Positions 46,301-58,300 of a stretch of DNA of 64,000 nt are shown here, piece by piece (the first letter of the stretch is position 1; each line of letters opens with the position of its first letter). The notes under the pieces were generated by a model that worked only from the letters and a program-made list of their open reading frames with translations, did no database searches and was not told the origin of the DNA. A program made the position numbers and the translations under genes. Source of the stretch: Agelaius tricolor (Eukaryota > Chordata > Aves > Passeriformes > Icteridae); NCBI GenBank assembly GCA_023055355.1, contig JALJCS010000028.1:3720418-3784417 (forward strand), in the 5' to 3' direction.

Positions 46301-49300
46301 GGGGGAGCTGTCAGCCATGGTGGGGGCAGGAATGGGTCAGCAGGGCAAGGAGGGTGGTGGTGAGGGGTGTAGGGCGTGATGGAGATGGGCGTGTGTTGGG
46401 GTGGATGAGAGATGGATCTATGAGGAACGGGTGGATAGAGGAGTGAGAGGAGATGGAGACATGGATGGGTGGGATGGGCAGGAGTGATGGATGAATCCAC
46501 CAGGAAGGAAGGGATGGATGGATGGATGGATGGATGGATGGATGGATGGATGGATGGTGGATGGATAGATCCATGGATGGATGGATGGATGGATGGATGG
46601 ATGGATGGATGCATGGATGGATGATGGATGGAGAGTTTGAGAGGAGATGGCAAGTTGGGTGTGTGCTGGGATGGATGAGATGGATGATGCACAAAGAAAA
46701 GATGGATGCAGGAGTCAGGAAATGTAGAGCTGGATGTGAGCTGGAAGGATTGAATGATGGATGAATGTACCAGGAAGGTGTGGATGGAGAAATTTGAGGG
46801 GAGATTGAGAAACGAGCGTATGCTGGGATGGATCACATGGATGGATGCACAAAGAAGAGATGGATAGAAAAATTAGGAGAGGGATGTGAGCTGAGATGGT
46901 TGAGTGATGGATGAATCCACAAGGAAGAGGTAGGTATGTGGGTGGATGGATCAGTGACTGGCAGAATTTGAGAGCAGATGGTGAGTTGGGCATGTGCTGG
47001 GATGGATGAGATGGATGATGCACTAGGAAGAGATGGACGGAAGGGTGTGAGAGGAGATGGAGAGATGGCATGTGCTAAAATGAACAAAAGATGGGTGGAT
47101 GCACAAGGATGAGATGCATGGAGGGGTGGGAGAGGAAACAGAGAGAAGAATGTCAGCTGGAGGGGGTGAGCAATGGATGAGTCCACCAGGAAGGGATGGA
47201 TGGAGGGTGTGAGGGGAGATGGAGAGATGGACGTGAGCTATGACGGATGAGGGATGGATGAATCCACAAGGAAGAACAGGATGTTAGAGTAAGGAGATAG
47301 AGAGATGGGTGTATGCTGGGATGAATGAGATGAATGGATCCATGAGGAAAAGATGGAAGGAGAGATATGAACAGAGATAGAGAGATAGGTTTGAGCTGGG
47401 ATGAGCCATGGATGGATCCATGATGAATGGATGGATGGATGGATGGATGAGAGAGCAGAAGTGGAGAGGGACATGCACAGGGATAGGACAAGCAGGTGGA
47501 CACACCCATGGGAAGGGTTGGTGACGGAGCTTGAGAGGAGCTCAAGAGGAGGAGGATGAGTGCTGCAATGGAGCAGGATGGTCCCACGAGGAAGGGCTGG
47601 ATGTAAGGGTGGAGGTGGTGATGGAGATGGCCACATGTGGAGGAAGGACAGGTGATGGCCACAGCAGAGGTGGCAGCAGGAGCCCAGGAGCACCCAACCC
47701 CCGGCTGTCCCCTTCTTACTCTCCACATCGAGGGTGACGAAGGCTTCAGTGGAGCCAAGGGGGCTGCTGGCATTGCAGATGTACTGGCCCGAGTCCTGCT
47801 GTGCGGCACGAGGGATGACCAGGCTGCCGTTCACCACGCGGTGCTGCCAGGGCAGGGGTGCCCGCAGCTTCGACCACTCGATCCGGGGCACTGGGTCACC
47901 TACGGCCACACCGTGCCCATCACCGTGGTGCCAGGTTCCGCTCAGAACATCCCTTCCCCAGGGATGTCCATACATCTCCCTCCAGGCTCCCCATACCTCT
48001 GGCCGTGCAGTGCAGCGTGGCGGTGTCCCCGGCCACCACGGTGACGGCGGATGGTGCGGTGACCTCGGGGGCCCCGGGGTGCCGCTGTGCTGACTCCACG
48101 CTGACATCCACCCGTGCCTGCGCCGAGCCCAGGGCACTGTGCGCCGTGCACACGTAGGTCCCGGCATGCTCCGGCTTGGCCGGTGAGAGCTGGGGGTGAC
48201 AGAGTAGGGATGAGCACCAGGCACTCCTGGGTGCTTGTTGAAGATTGCAATGCAAGATGTTTTCAATTCCCATCTGTATGGCAGATTATCTTTGTCAAGT
48301 GGGCAGTTTGCCTTATCTCTCTCTCTGAGTGACCACATTCACACCTCCCTGGGAGGGGACACTGCTGATAACAGCTATTGAATGTCACTGCATGGCTGAT
48401 AAGAACTACAGCATCCCATTGGGAGATGTGAGCCCAGAGGGAGGAGCCAAGCATTGCTACCCAGATAGAATCCAGAGGTTTTTGAGACACCAGCACAGCT
48501 TTCTCCACGGGATTCCCCAGCGGAACAGCAGCTGCCTCTTCTCCCACTGGATCTTCAGAGAAAGAATCCATCCTTCTCTACAGGACCCCCTTGCTCCAAC
48601 AGAACCAGCCCTGACACTGCAGGAGGGCTGAGCCACAATTCCAATGGGACTGCCACCAACAGCCTGACCCACAGGGTGTCAGGTTGTGTTCTGACTCTGT
48701 CAGTGTTGTTCTAGTGCACTGCATTGTTTATTTTATCCTTTTATTTTTTTTCCTTTCCCTATTCAAGAACTGTTATTTCCTGCTCCCATGTTTTTGCCTG
48801 AGAGCCCCTTAATTTAAAATTTATAGCAATTCAGAGGGGTGGGGAGGGTTTACATTCTCCATTTCAGGGGAGGCTCCTGCCTTCCTTAGCAGACTCCTCT
48901 TTCCAAACCAAGACAGTGCCCCACGGTGCCCCTGGGTGTCCCCTCACCTGGAGGATGGCCTGGCTGTCCATGTGCAGCAGCGTCTGGTGCTCCACCTTCT
49001 GCCGGGAGCCCAGCCGGCTCCAGCGCACCAGCGGCCGCGGCTCACCCCGGCCCAGGCACTCCAGGCTCAGGGATTTGCCCTCCTTCACTGTCACGGGGCC
49101 TGGTGGCATCACTGACACCGTGGGGGCGCCTGGAGAAGGAGGAGGGCATTGGGGTGGGGATTGTGACACCACCATGAAGGGCAGCTGGAAGGTGCCTGGC
49201 CATAGGGGCACCCATCACCCTGGGAGCATTGGGAGAATGGGAGGAAATGAGCACGAGTGTTGGGATGGGGACGCAGCATCTCAGGAGATTCCAATGCCCA

Positions 49301-52300
49301 TGGAGGACATCTGCATGGGGATGGGGACATCACAACTACTGGGGCCCCTAGAAGGACACCAGCATGAGGACATGGGCACCACCACTCCAGGGGCACCTGA
49401 AGCATGGAAAGGAGATGGGGATAAGGACACCATCACTCCAGTGGTATCTGCATGACATGGAGGACACCAGCATGGTAACAGAGAGACTACCCTGAGGGCA
49501 CCTGGAGCACGTGGAGGACATGGGGATGGGGACACAAGTGCCCTGAGGACACCTGGAGCACACAGAGACAGGGACAGGGCCACCCTGGCCACCTCATACC
49601 TTGCACCACGAGGTTGACGACGCTGCTGGCGACACCAAAGCGGTTGGAGGCCACGCAGTGGTAGGCGCCCTGGTTGCCCACGTGGGCACCAGTGATGGAG
49701 ATGACTGAGCCATTGGCACTGATCTTCACATTGTCTGGGCAAGGAGGAGCCATCAGCACCAGGGCCACCCTGGGGACCATGCCAGGGCCACCCTGGGGAC
49801 CGCCATACCTTGGAGGTGTTGGCCAGGCCCCATACGCCAGGTGATGTTGACAGGCCGGGCGCCATCGTGAACGCGGCACTTGAAGGTGGCATCTTCACCT
49901 GGTGCCACCGCCATGCTGTGTGGGTCGATGGAGATGATGGGGCTCTGCAAACCTGTGGGGACAAAGGCACAGAGAGGCCACGAGGTCACTCACATCACCC
50001 ATCTCCCCTCAGCATCCTCCCTCACCCTGTGGCCGCACTCACGGTAGCTGGAGCTGTCACGGGAGGTGACAGTGACAGAGACAATGGCCTCACGGAAGAC
50101 ACTGCCCGTGTCAGCCCGGCACACGTACTCTCCTGAATCGGCCACTGAGAGCTGGGACAGCCGCAGCCGGGACCCCGAAATCTGGGGACATCATAGCAGA
50201 AGGTGGTGGCATCACCCAGCCACGCACAGCAACCACCATCCCCCACCCCACCGGTGTCCCCACCTACCTGGTGCTTGGCTGGGAGGGCCCCACCACGCTT
50301 GTACCAGGTGATGGTGGCCTGTCCCTGGCCGGCCACCACGCAGTCCAGGTCCAGAGTCTGTCCCTCGGTGACAGAGGACGCCGAGGACTCAATGTGGATG
50401 GGGGGCGTGATGCCGGTGGCTGCATGGGCAGGGTTGAGGGTGAATGGCCCCAGTGGTCCCTGACACCAGTGGGACCCTGTCCCCAGAGGGTGGCACTCAC
50501 AGTGAGAAGGGTTGTCTCCGTCATCGATGGTGACAATGAGGGATGTCTCCTGCGTGATGCCACCTGATGTCACCCGGCACACGTACTCCCCTGAATCAGC
50601 TGCTGTAACCTGGGGGATGCGCAGGCGAGTGCCTGACACCTGGAGGGAACAGTTAGGAGACAAGTCAGCACCGTAGAGCAGGGGATGGGACAAATTCAGA
50701 GTGACCCTCCCCTGCCACCTACCTGGTGGCCAACAGGCAGGGAGCCACCTCGCTTGTACCACGTCACGGTGGTGGGGCCGGACCCTGCCACCACGCAGTT
50801 GAGGTCCAGGGTCTGTCCCTCGGCGATGGCCGAGGACAAGGACTCGATGCGGAGGGGCTGGGAGATGCCAGAGGCTGGGGGAGGACAGGGAAAGGGAACG
50901 TTCATCACCAAGGTGACACCTGATTGTCCCCAAGCGCTGCCCTCTCTGACACTCACTGTAATAGCTGTTGGCACTGCTGGGCACGGTGACAATGACAGAT
51001 GCCTCCTGGGTGACGCTCCCCAGGGTCACCCGGCACACGTACTCCCCTGAATCAGCCACTGCCACTTGGGCAAGGCGCAGGCGGGTCCCTGACACCTGGG
51101 GACGTGACAAGTTGGGGACACATCAGTACCTGATGCAGGGTTGTGGCCTGCAGGGCGAAGGCACCTCCCCCATGTCCCACCTGGCTGTTTGGAGGCAGAG
51201 CCCCCCCACGCCGGTACCAGGTGACTTGGGGGTGACCCTGTCCTGCCACCATGCAGTTGAGGTCCAGCGTCTGTCCCTCGGTGACAGCAGCAGAGGAGGT
51301 CTCGATCCTCACTGGTGGCGTGACACCAACAGCTGGGGATGGCAGTAGGGTCCATAGGGTCACCGCTGTGTCCTCACCACGTCCCTGTGTCACCCCTCAC
51401 CCATCCCAGTACCGTAAGAGGAGCCAGCGCCAGTCTGGATGGTGACAATGAGGGATGTCTCATGTGTGACACTGCCTGATGTCACCCGGCACACATACTC
51501 CCCTGAATCGGCCGCTGTCACCTGGGGGATGCGCAGGCGGGTGCCCGACACCTGGAGGGGTGACACACATGAGAACGGGCACATCAACCCCTCAACACCA
51601 CCAAAAATCCCTTTTCCACCCCAAAATGCTCCTCAGTGTTCCCCTACCTGGTGCTTGGCTGGGAGGGACCCCCCGCGCTTGTACCAGGTGACAGTGGCCT
51701 GTCCCTGCCCGGCCACGATGCAGTTGAGGTCCAGGGTCTGTCCCTCGGCCACGGAGGAGGACGAGGACTCGATGCGCACCGGAGGGGTGACACCAACAGC
51801 TGGAGACAGAGACAGGAGGGTCACCCCAAGGACTGCAGCACTGCCCCCCAGTCCTCAGTCACCTCCTCCTGTCCCCACTCACGGTAGGTGCTGGCACTGC
51901 TGGGCTGGATGGTCACAATGATGGAGATCTCCTTGGTGGTGGCCCCGCTGGTCACCCGGCACACGTACTCGCCTGAGTCGGCCGCTGTCACCTGCATCAG
52001 CCGCAGCCGGGAGCCAGACACCTGTGGGGAAGGGACACAGTGGCCATCAGTCTGGCAAGGGGTCATCTGGGATTGCACAGGGCCACTTTGGGCTTGCATG
52101 GGCCACCTGGGCTTATATGGGGTCATTTAGGCTTCCTTGGGGTCACTTAGTCTTCCATGGGGTCACTCAGGCTTCCATAGTCATGGGGCCATCTGGGCCT
52201 GCCCAGGATCAGCCAGTCTTGCATGGGGCCATCAGGACTTGGATGGGGTCCCCAGGACTTGGACAGGCCACTTGGTCTTGCCCAGAGCTGTATGTCATCT

Positions 52301-55300
52301 CTATCTTCCCCGCTTGGTGACATCCTCCCTCTGTGTCCCCTACCTGGTGCCTGGCTGGGAGGGTTCCCCCGCGCTTGTACCAGGTGACAGTGGCCTGTGC
52401 AGGGCTGGCGATGACACAGTTGAGGTCCAGGGTCTGTCCCTCAACCACGGGGGATGACAGGGATGAGGACTCGATGCGCAGTGGGGTTGTGCTGCCCGGG
52501 GCTGGGGACAGGAGGTGGGTTAGAGACTGTGACCACCACCATGTGTGTGTGACCCTCCCAGGGACACTGGGAGCGGTGTCACACCCCCATGGGCAACCTC
52601 CCGTGTTCCCTGTCCCCACTCACGGTAGGCACTGGCACTGCTGGGCTGGATGGTCACCATGATGGAGGTTTCCTTGCTGGTGGCCCCAGTGGTCACCCGG
52701 CACACGTACTCGCCCGAGTCGGCCACTGTCACCTGCATCAGCCGCAGCCGGGAGCCAGACACCTGTGGGGAGGGGATACAGGGTTTACTGGGGACACTTG
52801 GGCTTCCATGGGGCCACGTGGGCTTGAATGAGACCACCAGGGCTTGAATGGGGACACCTAACCTTTAATGGGCTACTTGGACTTGCATGAGCTACATGGG
52901 CTTCCATAGGTCATCTAACTTTGCATGGACCACCAGGACTTGCATGGGGTTTCCTGGTCTTGTATGGGGTCACTTGGCCTTATAGGGGCCACCTGGGCTT
53001 CCATGGGACCATCTGCATTCACACAGGTCACCTGGACTTGCCCAGGGCCAGCTGGCCTTGCATGGGCCAACAGGATTTGGATGGGCCACCTAAGCTTGCC
53101 CAGAGCTGTTGGTCAATCGCATCCACCCCCTTTGGTGACATCCCCTCTCCGTGTCCCCTACCTGGTGCTTGGCTGGGAGGGTTCCCCCACGCTTGTACCA
53201 GGTGACAGTGGCCTGTGCAGGGCCGGCAATGACACAGTTGAGGTCCAGGGTCTGTCCCTCGACCACAGCAGAGGACGGGGAGTCGATGCGCAGTGGGGTC
53301 GTGTTGCCTGGGGCTGGGGATGGAGACAGGAGGGTGACACCGGTGACCACAGCAGGACCTCGCCACTATGGGCACCTGAGCCGCGGCTCAGTGCTGTGAC
53401 ACATGAGGACCTGCCACTGGCACTGCCACCCCCTGTCCCCACTCACAGTAGGCACTGGCACTGCTGGGCTGGATGGTCACCATGACCGCGCTCTCCTTGC
53501 TGGTGGCCCCGCTGGTCACCCGGCACACGTACTCGCCCGAGTCAGCCGCTGTCACCTGCATCAGCCGCAGCCGGGAGCCAGACACCTGTGGGGAGGGGAC
53601 ACAGGGGTCACCAGAGCCAGCTGGGCTTGCACAGGGCTGTGCACCAACCCCAGCCACCCTTCGCATCATCACCCTCTGCGTCCCCTACCTGGTGCTTGGC
53701 TGGGAGGGACCCCCCGCGCTTGTACCAGGTGACAGTGGCCTGTCCCTGCCCGGCCACGATGCAGTTGAGGTCCAGGGTCTGTCCCTCGGCCACGGTGGAT
53801 GAGGATGCCTCGATCCGGACAGGGACATCTGAAGCAGGTGGTCCTGCAGGGGAGGACAGAGATGTGACTGTCTGTTGGGAACCAGCTGCTCCCTCCAGGG
53901 CTGCTGAGCCCAGTCTCACCATAGGATGATCCTGATGCGGCCACAACGGTGACAATGACAGATGCCTCCCGGACAGCCGTCCCCAAGCTTGCCCGGCACA
54001 CGTACTCCCCCGAATCAGCTGCCGTGACGTGGGGGACACGGAGCCGGGACCCTGAAACCTGCAGTTGGGGACATGCTTTGGTGTCACACAGCAGGGGACA
54101 GGGCAGCATTTGGGGTGCTGCCCACCCTGCTGTGCCCTACCTGGTGGCCAGCAGGCAGGGAGCCACCACGCTTGTACCACGTCACGGTGGCAGAGCTGGG
54201 TCCTGCCACCACACAGTCCAGGTCCAGGGTCTGTCCCTCAGTGACAGATGGGGACGAGGACTCAATGCGGACAGGCGGTGCCACCCCTGGGGGGAGCAAA
54301 AGGGGTGACAGGGGTGGGTTGTAGCCCTCAAAAACCATCCCCAAACACCACTGGTGTCCCCCACCCTCCTCACCTGGCACCACGGCCACCTCGATAGCAG
54401 CACGGGCTGTGCCAGCGGCGCTGGTGCCCACGCAGAGGTAGATGCCACCATCAGCCGCCGTCACAGCAGGGATGACGAGCGTGGCGATGTCACCGTGCTC
54501 AGCGCGGGACTGTGGCACGAGGGTGGGTGTCAGTGGCACCTGTGGCGCACCCACACCCCCTGGAGCACCCACGGGTGGCAGCACCCCGCTCACCTGTGGT
54601 GGCAGAGTGCCCCCCTGCTTCTCCCAGGTGATGGTGGCAGTGGGGGTCCCCGAGACCCGGCAGTAGAGCCGCACTGTGGAGCCCTCCTGCACCTCCGTCC
54701 GCTCCGGGCTCACCTGCACCTGTGGGGTGCCTGCGCCTGTGGGGAGGGGGATCAGGGAGGTGCTGGGGGCAGTGGCGGGATGGGGACAATGGGGGTGACA
54801 TGAGTGATGCAGATGGTGAGGGTGAAGGGCACCGGGGGATGATGGAGGTGATGGGGGTGATGGAGGGACAGTGAGAGTGATGGAGATGATGGAGATGCTG
54901 AGGATGATAAGGGTGATGGGAACAATGGAATGATGGTGATGACAGAGACTATGGGAGTGATGGGGGTGTTGGGAGCAATGGGAACAATGGGGTGGACACA
55001 GATGATGGAGATGATGAAGATGATAAGGGTGATGGGAACAATGCAATGATGAGGAATGATGGGATGATGGAGATGAGGGGACAATGGGGGATGAAGGGGA
55101 AGAAGAGAACAATGGGGACAATGAGAGTGACAGGGATGGTGGGGACAATGAAGGGTGTGAATGGGAGGTGACAGAGACAATGGCGGTCATGATGGGATGA
55201 CAGGGACAAAGGAGATGATGAGACGATGGGATGGTAGGGATGAGGGGGACGGACAGTGGGAGATGACAGGGACGATGAGGGTTACGGGGATGAGGATGAC

Positions 55301-58300
55301 AGGGATGATGTACACCATGGAGACAATGGAGATGGACAATGGGGATGATACAGATGGTGGGCAATGATGGAAGCAAGAGGGGTGACAGGGCCAATGGGGA
55401 CAATAGGGGTGATGTAAATGACGACTGGGGTAATGGGGATGATGGAAGTGACGGGGATGATGGGGACAGTGGGGTGACTGATGATGAAGATAATGGGGAT
55501 GAAAGGGACGATGGTGATGCCGCTCACCTTGCACGTGGAGGAAGGCACGTGCCGTGTGCTGCCCGGCGCTGCTCCGTGCCCGGCACTCGTACTGCCCGGC
55601 ATTGGCGGGCTCCACCGCGGCGAACCGCAGCGTCCCGCCCTGAACCACGGCCTGTGGTGGCAGCGCACCTGCAGGGACACGGGCTGCCATCACCCCTGCT
55701 CGCTGTGTCCCCCCACCTGCTCCCGGTGTCCTCCCCGTCCCCAGCGGGCACCTACCGAGCCACTCAAGGCTGGGCTGGGGGCTGCCGGTGCCCACGCAGC
55801 GGAACTCGGCCGGCTGCCCCGGTGCCACGCTCAGCTGCGCCGGCTCCACGGTGGCGGTGGGGGCGCTGGCGGTGCCAGCTGCGGTGAGACCGGGGGGGCT
55901 TAGGGCTGGCCAGGCCCCCCCGGTGCCGTCCCCAGGCGGTGGGAAGCGGGGTGGTGTGGCACAGCCAGCAGCAGGGTGCATGTGGAGCCCTGGCATGCAG
56001 TGGGTGGGGGAGCATGCGGACCCCCAGGAACCCTCCCCTGGTGACTTACCCGGTCTGTGCCCCTCCATGAACTCAACGGGTCCATAGAACATCTGAGTCT
56101 TTGAGGCAGCTGCAGGAGGGAGTGGGTCTCAGGGGAGTGTGCCCATCACCCTGGAGTCCAGGCACCAAACCTGCCCACCACCCTGGTGCACAGGCACTAA
56201 ACCTACCCATCACCTTGGCATCTAGGCACCAAACTTGCCCATTGCCCCAGTGTCTGGGTGCCAAGTGTGCTCACCACTCCAGTGTCTGGGCATTCAATGT
56301 CCCCATCACCCCAGATCTGGGTATTGTCACCACAGAGCCAGGGTGGTGAGTGTGCCCATCATCTGAAGGACTGGGCACCAAGTAAACCCATCAGCCTGGT
56401 ATCCAGGCATTGACTGTGTCCATCACCCTGCCATCTGGGCACCAACCTCCAAAACAGGAAGCGTGTCCATCCAACCCAGCACCTGGGGGCCAAGTGCAAC
56501 CACCACACCTTGCCTTGGCACTGTGTGTGCCCATCACCCTGCTGGCTGGCCAGTCAATACGCCCATCACGCTGTCACCACGTGGTGAGGCACAGTGTGGG
56601 GGCTCACCCTGGACGTAGAGCGTGGCGGTGCCCTGGTCCATGTCCAGCATGTTGGAGCCGGTGCAGACGTAGACTCCGGCGTCCTGGGGCCGCACGCCGC
56701 GCAGCGTCAGGATCCCGTTGAAGTCCACGGCGCCCGCCGGCAGCGTCCCGTGGTTCTGCCGTGTCCACACCAGGGTGTAGGCAGGAGACTGGGGGGACAG
56801 AGGTGGGGAGGTCTGAGGCTGCTGGGATGGGCACGTGGCAGGGCACATGCCCAGCTGTGGGAAAGGTGGCACCTGGGATGGGATAATGGGATGGGATAAT
56901 GGGATGGGACAGGCAAAGAGAAGAGGCTGGGATGGGATGGAATGGAATGGGATGGGATAATGGGATGGGGTAAGGGGATGGGATAATGGGATGGGATAGG
57001 CAAAGGGAAGAGGATGTCCCATGGAGCTCCATAAGGACCCAAGGGGGCTTGGGGGGTCCATATGGGCACAGCAGTTCCTGTGCTCTGCATGTCCCCATGA
57101 GTACATCCCTTGGGTGTCCCTTTGCTCTGTAGGACCAGGTGGGCACCCAGGGGCATCTCCACACCCTGAGTGTCCCTGCACACACCCAGAGGTGCCCTGC
57201 TGCACCCCTGCCATGCTGTGCCCACTTCCCCTCACCTTGCTCTTGGCGGTGCAGACGAAGGTGACATCAGCTCCGGGCTGCACCCGCTGCACCCGCTTCT
57301 CCTCCACGGTGACGGTGATGGGCTTGTCGGGGGTCTCTGCGCCCACACAGAGAGGTGAGCCCCGCTCCTGCCTCCCCTCCGTGCCTGTCCCCCCCTCTCG
57401 GTGACGACCTACCGGTGACAATGACCTCGGCGCGGCTGGCATTGCTGTGCCGGAGGTTGCGGCAGGAGCAGACGTAGACGCCGGCTTCAGAGGGCTGGAT
57501 GCTGGGGAAGTGCAGCTCCTCACCTGGAGGGGGACAGGCAGGTGACACCCCACACCTTGGGGACACCCCGATGTCCCCCCCCCCCCCACCCCCGGAGCCA
57601 CCCAGTACCTTGGTGGCGGCTCTGGGCGCCCTCGGGGAGGGGCCGCCCGTCCTCTCGCACCCAGTGGTAGTAGAGCGGCGGCTCCCCGGCGGCGTGGCAG
57701 CGCAGGGTGACAGCGCTGCCCTGCGGCACCGCGGTGCGCTGGGGGTGAACGCGCACGGCCAGCGCCGGGGGCGGCCCCGCGGGGACACAGCCCTGCCCCC
57801 GCACCGTGGGGTCACCCGTGTAACCGGGGGCGCAGCTGCGGGGAACAATGGGGGCACGGGGTTTGAGGGTGGGCTGGGGTGGGTGCTTTGGGGTGTGCGT
57901 GGGGATGGGCATTTTGGGTGGGTATATTGGGGTGAGCACATCATGGTGAGCACATCAGGATGAGAATAGTGGGACTGTGTCAAGGCAGGTATAAGTGTGG
58001 GCACTTTGGGGTTTCTCCACTGGGGTGAGGCCATCAGGGTAGGTGCGCTGTGTATTGGGGTGCTCATGTCAGGCAAAAATCTGGAATGAGCGCATAAGGG
58101 TGAGTACATTGGGAGGAAGCAGGAGAACATTGGGGTGGCTATATGGGGGTGGGTGTAATAGGGTGGGTATACTGGGTATACTTTGGGGTGGATCTGTAAG
58201 GGGAAGGCTATCAGGGTGAGTATACTGGGGTGCATAAATTGGGGTGAGCATATTAGGGTGCATATGTCGGGGTGAGTACACAGATGCTCTTTAGGATGCA

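Noticed and set aside
46240..47809. Ser/His/Pro-rich frames of about 200 residues
   Set aside because: They are translations of GGAT-type repeats in an HSPG2 intron.
54084..55403. 439-residue frame containing real Ig sequence
   Set aside because: Only its exonic parts (54141-54286, 54374-54509, 54594-54736) are coding; the rest is read-through of introns and repeats.
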